Assembly: GCA_041916675.1 (NCBI GenBank)
Contig: JAYRZB010000010.1
Coordinates: 1-64,000 of the forward strand
Direction: 5' to 3'
From: JAYRZB01 sp041916675
Lineage (GTDB): Bacteria > Pseudomonadota > Alphaproteobacteria > Rhizobiales > Devosiaceae
DNA: 64,000 nucleotides
Positions 1 to 9,301 of the stretch are shown in pieces. The translations under genes were made by a program, and so were the position numbers. Numbering within the stretch: the stretch's first letter is position 1; each line of letters opens with the position of its first letter. The notes beneath the pieces are model-generated. The model had not been told where the DNA came from. It was given only the letters and a program-made list of their open reading frames with translations, and did not search any database.

Positions 1-1
1 G

Positions 2-100
2 CACCCCCACCTTGATCCTCCCCCTGGCAGGGGGAGGAAACACGCAAGCCGTGAAACACGGGCTCCCTCCCACTCGAGGGGGAGGGATGGGGTGGGGGTG
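2..100. repeat. Intergenic repeat family 1, copy A (99 bp)
   Basis: Two GC-rich hairpins (about 17-37 and 66-87) flank a conserved core around ACGCAAGCCGTGAAACACGG. The ends are mutually inverted (CACCCCCACC at 2-11, GGTGGGGGTG at 91-100). The reverse complement recurs at 13992-14090 with the same length and only a few changes, and a diverged copy lies at 22407-22497. No reading frame is conserved, so this is a mobile or structural non-coding repeat rather than a gene. It sits downstream of the clpA terminator. Confidence 0.8.
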
Positions 101-129
101 GGGGAAGCCACCCACAGTCCAATGTGAAC

Positions 130-166
130 ACTCCCCCTCTTGAGGGGGAGGATCAAGGTGGGGGTG
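130..166. repeat. Half-copy of repeat family 1
   Basis: A single hairpin (CTCCCCCTCTTGAGGGGGAG) followed by GATCAAGGTGGGGGTG matches one end of the 99-bp element. The core and the other hairpin are missing. It looks like a fragment or a solo end lying beside the full copy. Confidence 0.6.
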
Positions 167-241
167 CGGCGCTCTCAAAAGATACAATCCCCGCAAGGGG
201 TCAGGGATGGGGGTGACCAAGCGCACCCCGTTTGCAGTCAA

Positions 242-270
242 ATAAAAAGGCCGGGATCACTCCCGGCCTT
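242..270 (-). terminator. Rho-independent terminator of clpS-clpA
   Basis: Read on the minus strand, a 10-bp stem (AAGGCCGGGA, 4-nt loop, TCCCGGCCTT) is followed by a T-rich tail, TTTTTATTTG. It lies about 20 nt after the clpA stop codon. Confidence 0.85.
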
Positions 271-291
271 CATCAATTCATCCACGCCGCC

Positions 292-2637
292 TCAGCTCTT
301 TTCGGCCGCCTTGGGCGCTTTCCTGGCCTTTTTCGGCCCGGGCAAAGCCTTGGGTTTGGCCGGGCGCGGCGGGGTCGCGATCAGGTCAAGCTTGGCATCC
401 GGGCCGATCCCGACCACGGCCACCGTCACATTGCCGCCGTTCACGAGTTCGCCAAACAGCACCTGGTCGGCCAGCGGCTTTTTCACGTGCTCCTGGATCA
501 CCCGACCGAGCGGCCGCGCACCCATGCGCTCGTCATAGCCACGCACCGCCAGCCATTCTGCCGCTTCGGGCGTCAGGTTGATGGTCACGCCACGCTCAGC
601 AAGCTGGCCTTCAAGCTGGAGCACAAACTTCTCGACCACGCGCCGCACCACTGCCGGTGGCAACGGGCCGAACGAGATGATCGCATCGAGCCGATTGCGG
701 AACTCGGGCGAGAAGGTGCGGTTGATCGCTTCCTCGTCGTCGCCCTGCTCGCGCTTGCGCCCGAAGCCGATTGGCGATTTCGAAAGCTCCTGCGCCCCCA
801 CATTCGAGGTCATGATCAGGATCACATTTCGGAAATCCACCGATTTGCCGTTGTGGTCGGTAAGCTTGCCGTGGTCCATCACCTGCAACAGGATGTTGAA
901 CAGGTCCGGATGCGCCTTTTCGATTTCGTCTAGCAACACCACGCAATGCGGATGCTGGTCCACGCCATCGGTCAGGAGCCCGCCCTGGTCAAAGCCGACA
1001 TAGCCCGGAGGGGCGCCGATCAGGCGGCTCACCGTATGCCGCTCCATATATTCGGACATGTCGAACCGCAGCAGTTCCACACCGAGCGTATCGGCAAGCT
1101 GCTTGGCTACCTCGGTCTTGCCGACGCCGGTGGGGCCGGTGAACAGGTAAGAGCCGATCGGCTTTTCCGGTTCGCGCAGCCCGGCGCGGGCCAGCTTGAT
1201 TGCCGACGCCAGCGCCGTTATCGCCGCATCCTGGCCAAACACCACCGTTTGCAGGTTCTTTTCGAGCCCGGCTAGCAGTTCGGAATCCGATTTCGAGACC
1301 GACTTGGGCGGAATGCGCGCAATGCTGGCAATGGTTGTCTCGATGTCCTCGACATCGATCACCTTCTTGCGCAGGTCTTCCGTCACCAGCATCTGGCTGG
1401 CACCGGTCTCGTCGATCACGTCGATGGCCTTGTCCGGCAGCTTCCGGTCATTGATATAACGCGCCGACAGTTCCACCGCCGCCTTCAGCGCTTCATCGGT
1501 ATACTTGATCTTGTGATAGTCCTCGAAATACGGGCGCAGGCCCTTCACGATCTCGATGGCATCCGGAATGGTCGGCTCGGCGACATCGATCTTCTGGAAC
1601 CGGCGCACCAGCGCACGATCCTTTTCGAAGAACTGGCGATACTCTTTGTAAGTTGTCGAGCCAATGCAGCGGATCGCACCGGAGGCCAGCGCCGGCTTCA
1701 GCAGATTGCTGGCATCAAGCGCACCGCCCGAGGTTGCACCCGCACCGATAATGGTGTGGATCTCGTCGATGAACAGGATGGCATCCTCGTGCTTTTCGAG
1801 CTCCTTCATCACGGCTTTCAGGCGCTCTTCAAAATCACCGCGATAGCGCGTACCAGCCAGCAGCGCGCCGATATCCAGCGCATAGACCACTGAATCCTTC
1901 AGCACTTCAGGCACCGTGCCTTCGGTAATCTTGCGCGCCAGACCTTCGGCGATCGCCGTCTTGCCCACGCCCGCGTCACCCACATAGATCGGGTTGTTCT
2001 TTGACCGGCGGCACAGCACCTGGATCGTCCGGCGCAGTTCGGCGTCGCGCCCGATCAGCGGGTCGATCTTGCCGGCCTTGGCCTTTTCATTCAGGTTCAC
2101 GCAAAAATCGGCCAGCGCCGACGACGCGCCGCCACTTCGGCCTTCCTCGGTCTCGGCCGCGCTGTCGGCACCACGCACGCGCCTGTCCTCGTTGGGACCG
2201 GACTTGGTGATGCCGTGCGAGATGAAGTTCACCGCGTCGAGGCGGCTCATGTCCTGCTGTTCGAGGAAATAGGCCGCGTGGCTTTCGCGCTCGGCAAAAA
2301 TCGCCACCAGCACGTTGGCACCGGTCACTTCATCGCGGCCGGATGACTGCACGTGGATGACGGCGCGCTGGATGACCCGCTGAAACGCCGCCGTCGGCCT
2401 CGCATCCTGCCCATTGGGCACCACAAGGCTATCGAGCTCTTCGTTGATAAAGTCTTCGAGATCGCCCTTGAGCGCCTCCACATCGACATCGCACCCGGTC
2501 AGAACCGCTATGGTGTCGCGGTCTTCCGTCAGTGCCAGCAACAGGTGCTCGAGGGTGGCGAACTCATGGGCCCGTTCCCGGGCAAGGTTCATTGCCTGGT
2601 GAAGTGCCTTTTCCAGTCCGCGAGAGAATGAGGGCAT
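292..2637 (-). CDS. clpA: ATP-dependent Clp protease ATP-binding subunit ClpA
   Basis: AAA+ unfoldase that feeds substrates, including N-degron proteins delivered by ClpS, into the ClpP chamber. The 781 residues compare with about 750-780 in the family. An N-terminal Clp-N double repeat (about 1-145) precedes the first AAA+ module, with Walker A GDAGVGKT near 220 and the Walker B stretch ILFIDEIHT. A second module follows with Walker A GPTGVGKT and the ClpP-docking region. The C-terminal tail is rich in Lys, Pro and Ala. The gene starts 9 nt after the clpS stop, so the pair is almost certainly one transcript ending at the terminator at 242-270. Confidence 0.97.
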   Translation of the reverse strand: MPSFSRGLEKALHQAMNLARERAHEFATLEHLLLALTEDRDTIAVLTGCDVDVEALKGDLEDFINEELDSLVVPNGQDARPTAAFQRVIQRAVIHVQSSGRDEVTGANVLVAIFAERESHAAYFLEQQDMSRLDAVNFISHGITKSGPNEDRRVRGADSAAETEEGRSGGASSALADFCVNLNEKAKAGKIDPLIGRDAELRRTIQVLCRRSKNNPIYVGDAGVGKTAIAEGLARKITEGTVPEVLKDSVVYALDIGALLAGTRYRGDFEERLKAVMKELEKHEDAILFIDEIHTIIGAGATSGGALDASNLLKPALASGAIRCIGSTTYKEYRQFFEKDRALVRRFQKIDVAEPTIPDAIEIVKGLRPYFEDYHKIKYTDEALKAAVELSARYINDRKLPDKAIDVIDETGASQMLVTEDLRKKVIDVEDIETTIASIARIPPKSVSKSDSELLAGLEKNLQTVVFGQDAAITALASAIKLARAGLREPEKPIGSYLFTGPTGVGKTEVAKQLADTLGVELLRFDMSEYMERHTVSRLIGAPPGYVGFDQGGLLTDGVDQHPHCVVLLDEIEKAHPDLFNILLQVMDHGKLTDHNGKSVDFRNVILIMTSNVGAQELSKSPIGFGRKREQGDDEEAINRTFSPEFRNRLDAIISFGPLPPAVVRRVVEKFVLQLEGQLAERGVTINLTPEAAEWLAVRGYDERMGARPLGRVIQEHVKKPLADQVLFGELVNGGNVTVAVVGIGPDAKLDLIATPPRPAKPKALPGPKKARKAPKAAEKS

Positions 2638-2646
2638 GTTCGGTTC

Positions 2647-2997
2647 CTATTGCTTTTCCATCACGCATTGCAGCGGATGCTGATTTTTCCTGGCAGTATC
2701 CATGACGCGCGTGACCTTGGTTTCAGCCACCTCGAATGGATAGACGCCGCACTCCCCTACCCCCTTGTGATGGACGTGCAGCATGATTTGCATCGCTTCT
2801 TCGCGCGACTTGTTGAACACGTCCTGCAAGACCAGCACGACGAATTCCATTGGTGTGTAGTCATCATTGAGCAGCAGCACGCGATAAAGGCTCGGGCGCT
2901 TCGCGCGCGGGCGCGTCTTGGTGGCGGTGCCGGATTCATACTTTGAACCGTTGCCCGGCCCGCCCCTGTTCCCGTCATCTTCCGGACCAAGGTGCAT
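2647..2997 (-). CDS. clpS: ATP-dependent Clp protease adaptor ClpS
   Basis: Adaptor that binds N-degron substrates and docks on the ClpA N-domain. The core motif NDDYTPMEFVV, the HHKGVGECGVYPFEVAETK stretch and the QHPLQCVMEK end are typical. The frame is open further upstream, with in-frame ATGs at 3064-3066 and 3112-3114. I chose the ATG at 2995-2997, giving 116 residues, because that matches the usual family length and the preceding residues are not ClpS-like. An earlier start remains possible. It lies immediately upstream of clpA, the classic adaptor-unfoldase operon. Confidence 0.93.
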   Translation of the reverse strand: MHLGPEDDGNRGGPGNGSKYESGTATKTRPRAKRPSLYRVLLLNDDYTPMEFVVLVLQDVFNKSREEAMQIMLHVHHKGVGECGVYPFEVAETKVTRVMDTARKNQHPLQCVMEKQ

Positions 2998-3343
2998 GGA
3001 CCTGCCCCGCCTCACACCCCCTGCTGCCAGGTCGGCGGCTGCGGGAGTTTTGCCGGGTAAGTTCATGGATCTACTTTCGTTGACTCGTCTGACGATGATC
3101 ATGTCGACCAGCATTATGTAGGCAAAATCCGGCCGGTGTTAAGGGCTAATCCGTTCTCTATTTCGTGTGCCCGATTTGCACCGGATTTGCGTCAAACTTT
3201 CATGGCTTTACTGAATGGTAACGCGCAGGACCTAACCTTGCCTTTGGTCAATACCGCCGTTTGAACCTGGAAGAATCCGGGCGCGGCACGAGTAAGCGTA
3301 GCGTACGGGCAGGAATTCGCCCGATAGTGTGTTGGAGTACTGG

Positions 3344-4945
3344 GTGGCTTCCCAAGGTCTTTTTTCCGTCTTGCGCACCCCTTTCGGGCGCCTTGCCGCA
3401 GCCGTGTTGCTTGTCCTGGCGGTCATGATGCCGTCGGTATCGGCGGCCAAGGAAGCGTCTGTCCCTCGCAAATATGCCGGCATCGTCGTCGACGCCAAAT
3501 CCGGCAAGGTCATGTACGAAAGCGCCGCCGACGCTGCGCGCTATCCAGCGTCCGTAACCAAGGTGATGACGCTTTACGTCCTCTTCCAGGAGTTGGCCGC
3601 CGGTAACATCAAGCTTACCGATAAAATGCCGGTTTCCAAGCATGCCGCCGCCGCTGTTCCCACCAAGCTCGGCCTGCGTTCAGGTTCCACCATCAAGGTC
3701 GAAGACGCCATCAAGGCGCTCGTCACACTGTCGGCCAACGATATGGCCCGCGTCATCGCCGAATACATTTCGGGCAGCGAAAGCGCCTTCGCCAAGCGTA
3801 TGACCGCGACGGCCAAGGGCCTCGGCATGAACCGCACCACCTATCGCAACGCCTCGGGCCTTCCCGATAAGGGCCAGGTCACCACCGTGCGCGATCAGGC
3901 TATCCTTGCCATCGCCATCTACCAGCACTTTCCCAAGTACTACGCCTATTTCCAGACCAAGAGCTTCGCCTACGGCAAGCGCGTCTACGGCAATCACAAT
4001 CGCCTGTTGGGCTCCAACGGCGTCGATGGCATCAAGACTGGCTACATCAATGCCTCGGGCTTTAATCTGATGACTGCCGCCCGTACCGGCAACCGCCACA
4101 TTGTGGTTATCGGCTTTGGCTTTGATACCTCGGGCAGCCGCGATGCCAAGGTGCGTGAGCTGGTCAAGAAATACCTGCCCAAGGGCCGGAACGGCGAATA
4201 CCTGCGCACCGCTATGATCCCGCAACCGGGCCGCCAGGGCGGCGCGCCGGTCATGGTCGCCCAGAGCGAGCCCTCGGCGCCGCTCCAGGTCGCCTCGGTC
4301 AATCCCGCACCGTTCCCCAGTTTCCGCCTGCAGCAGCCGGCCGCCATCGCCGCCGCTCCTGTTGCTCAGGTCGCAGCACTCGAAGCACCCGTGCCCGCCG
4401 CTGCCCCCGCCGATCTTGGCATCGCGCCCGCCGTTCAGGCCGCCAACCTGCTTGGCGCACCGTCGAGCCAGAACGCACCCATGCCCGCCGAACGGCCAGA
4501 TGTTATCGGGGCCTGGATTTCGGAAACCTTCTCGCTCGGTGCCGCACCGGCGCCTCTCGGCCAGACCAACCCATCCGCCCCGCTTCTGCCCCCGGTTGGC
4601 GTTGGTGAGCAGGGCCAGCCCATCGATTTGATGACCTCGGGCTCCATTCCCGAACAGCCAGTGCAGGTCGCCACGGCCCCCGAAACCAGCACCAAAGTTG
4701 CCGGTGGCTGGATTGTGCAGGTCGGTGCTGCCCCAACCGAGAACGGCGCCAATTCCCTTCTCAGCGACGCGACATCCCGCATGTCCTCGCTGGCCGATTT
4801 CCGCCCCTATGTGGAGTCGTTTGAAAAGAACGGCCAGACCTTCTACCGCGCGCGGTTCACTGGCTTTGGTGGCCGGGACGACGCAACCGGCATGTGCAAT
4901 CAGCTCAAGAAAGCCAAGATGAGTTGCCTGGCAATGCAGAGCTGA
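3344..4945 (+). CDS. D-alanyl-D-alanine carboxypeptidase with C-terminal SPOR domain
   Basis: Periplasmic penicillin-binding protein of the S11 (DacA/DacF) family, which trims the terminal D-Ala of peptidoglycan stem peptides. From the GTG at 3344 the protein has 533 residues: a signal peptide (about 1-34, ending in SVSA), the active-site SxxK motif SVTK at 70-73, SAN at 130-132 and KTG at 231-233. A long Pro/Ala-rich linker (about 285-450) leads to a SPOR domain (GGWIVQVGAAP to the end), which in known proteins binds denuded septal glycan. GTG 3344 is preferred because GGAG lies 6 nt upstream; a GTG at 3329 is also in frame. Divergent from clpS-clpA. Confidence 0.93.
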   Translation: MASQGLFSVLRTPFGRLAAAVLLVLAVMMPSVSAAKEASVPRKYAGIVVDAKSGKVMYESAADAARYPASVTKVMTLYVLFQELAAGNIKLTDKMPVSKHAAAAVPTKLGLRSGSTIKVEDAIKALVTLSANDMARVIAEYISGSESAFAKRMTATAKGLGMNRTTYRNASGLPDKGQVTTVRDQAILAIAIYQHFPKYYAYFQTKSFAYGKRVYGNHNRLLGSNGVDGIKTGYINASGFNLMTAARTGNRHIVVIGFGFDTSGSRDAKVRELVKKYLPKGRNGEYLRTAMIPQPGRQGGAPVMVAQSEPSAPLQVASVNPAPFPSFRLQQPAAIAAAPVAQVAALEAPVPAAAPADLGIAPAVQAANLLGAPSSQNAPMPAERPDVIGAWISETFSLGAAPAPLGQTNPSAPLLPPVGVGEQGQPIDLMTSGSIPEQPVQVATAPETSTKVAGGWIVQVGAAPTENGANSLLSDATSRMSSLADFRPYVESFEKNGQTFYRARFTGFGGRDDATGMCNQLKKAKMSCLAMQS

Positions 4946-5029
4946 GCCGGTTCAAGCGATGCGACTCGGCAGCATAAGCCGGGCGCTATCAGGGAAGCGA
5001 ATTTGTGGCCCGTGTAAGGAGTAGCCCAA

Positions 5030-5314
5030 ATGAGCGATACATCTAGCCTCACCGAACTGGCCCGCTTCATCGGCCGGTCCGCACTCGCTTCGGAAGACGC
5101 CGTCCATCGCCGGCGCGCGCTGAACGCCATGACCAACCGGCTTCTGCCTGCGCGTCCGCAGCGCAAGAATGTCGGCGAGTTGCTGGCCGTCGTCATGGCC
5201 CTTTCGGCGCGCACGCGCCGCGCCATCATGCCAAAGGTCGCCATCGAGCTCGATGTGTTCGCCCCCGGCGGCAAGCGCGCCGTGCTCGTCACCCTGCCCG
5301 GCTCCAAAGACTGA
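5030..5314 (+). CDS. Hypothetical protein, 94 residues
   Basis: A short basic protein, probably alpha-helical at its N-terminus, with no family I recognise. AAGGAG lies about 9 nt before the ATG, and codon use matches the neighbours, so it is probably a real gene. It has no signal peptide or membrane segment. It ends immediately before the convergent mipZ stop codon (the two ends abut at 5314/5315). It could be co-transcribed with the carboxypeptidase 84 nt upstream. Function unknown. Confidence 0.7.
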   Translation: MSDTSSLTELARFIGRSALASEDAVHRRRALNAMTNRLLPARPQRKNVGELLAVVMALSARTRRAIMPKVAIELDVFAPGGKRAVLVTLPGSKD

Positions 5315-6229
5315 TCAGCTGTTCTCGCTGGTTTTGGCCATGTGATCGAACTCGGGTTCGATATTGGCCGTCCGGCGATATTCGGCCAGCGCGGCCCGCC
5401 GCGCGGCGGCCTTGGCGCTCACCGGCAAATGCAGCGCTTCAACCAGGCTCCGATATTCCTGCCGCGCACTGACATGCGAAAGCGACGGCAATCCGCCGAG
5501 CAGTTCCTCATCCAGCGGATCAAACACCGTCAGCCCTACCGGAAACAGCGACCGGAAAATAACGCGCTCGGCAATCCCGTCCGCCACCCGGCACCCCAGC
5601 CGCAGCGCCAGCTTTTCAAGCCCATTCTGCACCTGCCGCATACTCTTGGACGACAGCATCGAAATCCGGTTGCGCACCAGCACCCAGTCAATGGTCTGCC
5701 CGTCAATCGAAAGCCGCTCCGTCCGCGCCCGCTGCACCAGCCGAGCATAGTGGCTCACCTCACGGGGCTCGCCGGTCACCGGATCGGTCAGCGCCATTAC
5801 CGATAGATCGATCAGGCTGTCATTGAGCGGGGTCACCAGCGTATCGGCCATCGAATGCGCTAGCCGCGCCAGATGTGTGTCGAATCCCGGTGTATCGATA
5901 ATCAGAAAATCCGCGTCGCCCTCGACCTCGGTCACCGCCTGCCGAAACAGGTCGAACTCCAGCCGCTGGTTAGCCTTGATCGAATCCGCCTGCCCCACCG
6001 GCAGGTGGAAGTGCGTTGTGTGTGGCAGTTTCAGGTCGTGCGCCTGTGTCCAGCGCCGCCGGTTGCGCACATAGGTGGTGAAGGTGTGCTGGCGGCTGTC
6101 CACGTCGATGCTGGCGACCCGAAAGCCCTGATAGAGCAGGTAAATCGCCAGATGGAAGGCTGTGGTGGATTTGCCCGAACCGCCCTTCTCGTTGCCAACG
6201 ACAACGACATGCGTGCCCGAATGCTGCAT
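5315..6229 (-). CDS. mipZ: Division-plane positioning ATPase MipZ
   Basis: ParA/MinD-superfamily ATPase that in Caulobacter binds ParB near the poles and inhibits FtsZ polymerisation, steering division to midcell. The 304-residue product has the deviant Walker A KGGSGKST at about 15-22 in the typical context VVVGNEKGGSGKST, a Walker B-like LIIDTPGFDTHLARLAH, and the MipZ-type LVTPLNDSLIDLSVM and DWVLVRNR motifs. An upstream in-frame ATG (6280) would add 17 residues unlike the family, so the start at 6227-6229 is preferred. parB is not in this window. Confidence 0.93.
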   Translation of the reverse strand: MQHSGTHVVVVGNEKGGSGKSTTAFHLAIYLLYQGFRVASIDVDSRQHTFTTYVRNRRRWTQAHDLKLPHTTHFHLPVGQADSIKANQRLEFDLFRQAVTEVEGDADFLIIDTPGFDTHLARLAHSMADTLVTPLNDSLIDLSVMALTDPVTGEPREVSHYARLVQRARTERLSIDGQTIDWVLVRNRISMLSSKSMRQVQNGLEKLALRLGCRVADGIAERVIFRSLFPVGLTVFDPLDEELLGGLPSLSHVSARQEYRSLVEALHLPVSAKAAARRAALAEYRRTANIEPEFDHMAKTSENS

Positions 6230-6347
6230 CAGGTTCTCCAGTAGCCCCACCACAAAGTCTGAGCGCCTGCCGCCGCGCATTCAAGTGCGAGCGTGGAGAA
6301 AATGATTAAAAGATTAATGACAATGGGCTTGCAGAGGCACCAAGCCT

Positions 6348-6776
6348 CTAGAGCAGCCCGAGCCGCGCCAGCTCCTCGGCAATCTCGGCGGAGCCATCTT
6401 CCTGCTTGGTCCCGTCGATGTCGCGCGGCGCATCGTCCACGCTCAGGTATCGCCAACCCTGAAACGGGCGCTTCGGCCGCGGCGCCACGCGCACCAGCTC
6501 GGGTGACATGATGATATCGCAGCACGATTTGCCTTCACTGTCGGTGGCCGAGACCAACCGCAGGATCTTCTGTCGGCAGCGAATCTTGCCGCCAATCACC
6601 CAATACAGCGACCCACGCCCCTCGATCTCGGCCGCACGCTTGGGCATCATCCGCGTGCGGTGCACGTGAATGCCCTCACCATAGTCCGCACCCCACCAGT
6701 GGGCACGCTCTTCCCGATAGGATTCGAGCTCTTCAAGCGTGGCAACGCCAACGCAGAGCTTGATGATGTGGATCAC
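6348..6776 (-). CDS. DUF1489 family protein
   Basis: A 142-residue alphaproteobacterial protein beginning MIHIIKLCVGVATLEEL and containing the family-typical HRTRMMPKRA and GSLYWVIGGKIRCRQ stretches. I know of no biochemical role. Its start overlaps the stop of the upstream glutathione S-transferase gene by 4 nt (ATGA), so the two are translationally coupled. No signal peptide or membrane segment is visible. Confidence 0.85.
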   Translation of the reverse strand: MIHIIKLCVGVATLEELESYREERAHWWGADYGEGIHVHRTRMMPKRAAEIEGRGSLYWVIGGKIRCRQKILRLVSATDSEGKSCCDIIMSPELVRVAPRPKRPFQGWRYLSVDDAPRDIDGTKQEDGSAEIAEELARLGLL

Positions 6777-7435
6777 GCCGACTTGCCCTGCACGTAGTCG
6801 ATCTCGTCGCGTTCGATGATCCAGGGTTCCTTGAGGGCATCGGACAGCCAGGCCTGAAAAGCTGGCAATGCATAAATCGCCTCCACATACCGGCTCGCTA
6901 CATCCGACACCGGCAGGTCATAGGTCCGGATGCGCGTCGCAACCGGTGCAAACATGGCATCTGCCGCCGTGAATGCGCCGAATAGATAGGGCCCACCCGA
7001 CTTCTCAAGCAGCCCGCCCCAGAGCGTTTCGAGCCTGTGCAGGTCTTTGGCCACGTCCTCAAATACTACGCGCCCCGGATGAGACGCCCGCAAATTCATC
7101 GGTGCCGCATTGCGCAGGCCATTGAACCCGCCATGCATCTCTGCGGCGGCGGCGCGTGCATAGGCGCGTTCCGTCATATTCTCGGGCCAGATGCGCTTCT
7201 CTGGAAACTTGTCGGCCAGGTATTCGATGATGGCGATGGTCTCGGGGATTATCACCTCACCATCGATCAGCACTGGTACCTTCCCCGAGGGCGAACGCTG
7301 CTCGATCACTTCGCGATAGCCGGGCCCATCGAGCAGCAGCACTTCATCGTCGAACGCAATCTCGAAATTGGCAGGCACCAGCCAGGCGCGTAGCGACCAT
7401 GACGAGTAATTCTTGTTCCCGATCAGAAGCTTCAT
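6773..7435 (-). CDS. Glutathione S-transferase family protein
   Basis: A 220-residue cytosolic GST. It has an N-terminal thioredoxin fold beginning MKLLIGNKNYSSWSLRAWL, where the serine cluster suggests a Ser-type active site as in maleylacetoacetate-isomerase-like or zeta/beta GSTs. The GSH-binding segment SPSGKVPVLIDG and ETIAIIEYL follow, then the helical C-terminal domain. The frame is open upstream, but the ATG at 7433-7435 has a good AGGGG site and starts at the conserved fold. The substrate cannot be predicted. Coupled to the downstream DUF1489 gene. Confidence 0.9.
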   Translation of the reverse strand: MKLLIGNKNYSSWSLRAWLVPANFEIAFDDEVLLLDGPGYREVIEQRSPSGKVPVLIDGEVIIPETIAIIEYLADKFPEKRIWPENMTERAYARAAAAEMHGGFNGLRNAAPMNLRASHPGRVVFEDVAKDLHRLETLWGGLLEKSGGPYLFGAFTAADAMFAPVATRIRTYDLPVSDVASRYVEAIYALPAFQAWLSDALKEPWIIERDEIDYVQGKSA

Positions 7436-7507
7436 TCTATCCCCCTGAAATGCGAAGGGCGCCGAAACCGCGGCGCCCTTCCAAACTTTGCTCAGTCGTG
7501 GGCCCAA

Positions 7508-7609
7508 CTAACCGTTGGCGATGATTGAAAGCACCAGTCCCATCGACATCAGACAGATAAACGTCCAAGTTGCCGCTCGCCACCATGCGGCCTTCGTCTG
7601 GTTCCGCAT
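7508..7609 (-). CDS. Putative 33-residue single-span membrane peptide
   Basis: On the minus strand, an ATG at 7607-7609 is preceded by AAAAAGGAG at a 5-nt spacing, a near-ideal ribosome-binding site. It opens a 33-codon frame ending in TAG at 7508-7510. The peptide starts MRNQTKAAWWRAATWTF and continues into a hydrophobic segment (ICLMSMGLVLSIIANG). That gives a basic and Trp-rich N-terminus followed by one membrane helix. The stop lies 72 nt before the GST start, so it could be co-transcribed with GST-DUF1489. No family recognised. Confidence 0.6.
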   Translation of the reverse strand: MRNQTKAAWWRAATWTFICLMSMGLVLSIIANG

Positions 7610-7760
7610 CGACGCTCCTTTTTGTCCGTTCAGTTCTGCTGGCCCCGTCCCTTTTGAGGAGAGCTCGGCGCCAGTAACGAAACGTTAACCGGGCCTTCCA
7701 GGCTTGGCAAGCGGCCAGAGTGCCACAGTCCCCAACCCGCTTTTGCAGCGTTAAGAAACG

Positions 7761-9176
7761 TCAAAACAAATCGAACCAAAGCCCGGCAAGGCCTAAAAAG
7801 GCAAAGAAACCAATCACATCGGTGACCGTGGTCACAAAAGTCGAGGACGCCACCGCCGGGTCGATCTTGAAGCGGTCGAGCGCCAGCGGGATCAGGATTC
7901 CACCGGTGCCCGCGGCAATCATGTTGATCACCATGGCCATGCCGATCACCAGCCCAAGGCCGGGATTGTTGAAGCGCACCGTCGTCACCAGCCCGATCAG
8001 AACGGCAAAGATGCAGCCGTTCATCAGGCCCACCAGCATTTCGCGGGTGATCAGCTTGCGGATACGGCGCGCATCAAGCTCTCGCATCGCCAGCGCACGC
8101 ACGGTGATGGTCATGGTCTGCGTGCCGGCATTGCCGCCCATCGAGGCTACCATCGGCATAAGAACGGCCAGTGCCACCATCTGGTCAATTGTCGCGTCGA
8201 ACAGACCGATCACCAGCGAAGCCAGTGTTGCCGTCACCAGGTTGACCACCAGCCAGGTCACGCGGCTCCTGACCGCCTCGAACACATTGTCCGAAATGTC
8301 TTCGTCGCCCACACCGGCGAGCAGTTGCATGTCTTCGGTGGCTTCCTCGTGGATAACGTCCACGATGTCGTCAATCGTCAAAACACCAACGAGCCGCTTG
8401 TTCTCGTCGACCACCGCCACTTCGACCAGGTCATAACGCTCGAAGTCGCGCGCGGCCTCTTCCTGATCTTCGCTGGCATCGACCTGAATCACCTGTGTGT
8501 TCATCAGGTCTTGGATGCGCACATAGCGCTTGGCCCGCAGGAACTTGTCGAGCGGAATAGTGCCGAGCAGGTTGTAGGACGGATCGACCACGTAAATCTG
8601 GTAGAATTCGTCCGGCAGCCCCTTGTCTTCGCGCAGATAGTCGATCGTCTGCCCCACCGTCCAGAACGGCGGAATGGCGATGAAGTCGGTCTGCATCCGG
8701 CGACCGGCCGATTCCTCGGGAAAATCCAGCGAACGCTTCAGGCTCAGCCGCTCGAAGGCCGGCATCTGGGCCAGGATCTCTTCGCGATCCGGCGCATCCA
8801 TGTCTTCAAGGATATAAACCGCGTCGTCGCTGTCGAGGGTGGCCACGCCTCGCGCCAGATCGGCATTTGGCAACAGTTCCACCAGTTCGGCGCGGGTGGA
8901 ATCGCTGACCTCGGTCAGCGCTGTATAGTCGAACTTGTCGCCCAGGATGCTGATCAGCGCCAGCCGCTCATCGGGCTCCAGCGCTTCGATCACATCGCCG
9001 GTATCGGCCGCATGCAACGGCGCCATCAGGTCGGCAACCTCATGCGCGTCGCCGGCGTGGAGATGCTCGCGCAGGCGCAAGAGCCAGGCCGGATTCAGCC
9101 GATCGTCCTCGTCCCGCAGCACAGAGGGATCGAGGCCGGTCGCGGTCTGCGCGGCGGTTTCAAGTTCTTCGCTCAT
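7761..9176 (-). CDS. mgtE: Magnesium transporter MgtE
   Basis: Homodimeric Mg2+ channel/transporter of the inner membrane. The 471 residues show the standard order: a cytosolic superhelical N domain (about 20-140), tandem CBS domains (about 145-270) that sense cytosolic Mg2+, then five transmembrane helices. The pore segments LAVLMPMVASMGGNAGTQT and the DPAVASSTFVTTVTD loop are characteristic. No Mg2+ riboswitch was recognised in the 5' region (9177-9301). Transcribed alone; the next co-directional gene upstream ends at 9302. Confidence 0.95.
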   Translation of the reverse strand: MSEELETAAQTATGLDPSVLRDEDDRLNPAWLLRLREHLHAGDAHEVADLMAPLHAADTGDVIEALEPDERLALISILGDKFDYTALTEVSDSTRAELVELLPNADLARGVATLDSDDAVYILEDMDAPDREEILAQMPAFERLSLKRSLDFPEESAGRRMQTDFIAIPPFWTVGQTIDYLREDKGLPDEFYQIYVVDPSYNLLGTIPLDKFLRAKRYVRIQDLMNTQVIQVDASEDQEEAARDFERYDLVEVAVVDENKRLVGVLTIDDIVDVIHEEATEDMQLLAGVGDEDISDNVFEAVRSRVTWLVVNLVTATLASLVIGLFDATIDQMVALAVLMPMVASMGGNAGTQTMTITVRALAMRELDARRIRKLITREMLVGLMNGCIFAVLIGLVTTVRFNNPGLGLVIGMAMVINMIAAGTGGILIPLALDRFKIDPAVASSTFVTTVTDVIGFFAFLGLAGLWFDLF

Positions 9177-9301
9177 GGAGGTCTCCCGGGGCGTTTGCGG
9201 GGCTCATTCCGGGTGTAACCAATCGCCCTGCCATAAGCCAGCACTAAACCCCCGCCGATGCAGAATTTGCAGCACCGTGAACAGGATGGGCCGTATGCGG
9301 C

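Noticed and set aside
9177..9301. Mg2+ riboswitch (M-box or ykoK) before mgtE
   Set aside because: The upstream gap is only 125 nt and no recognisable conserved core was seen.
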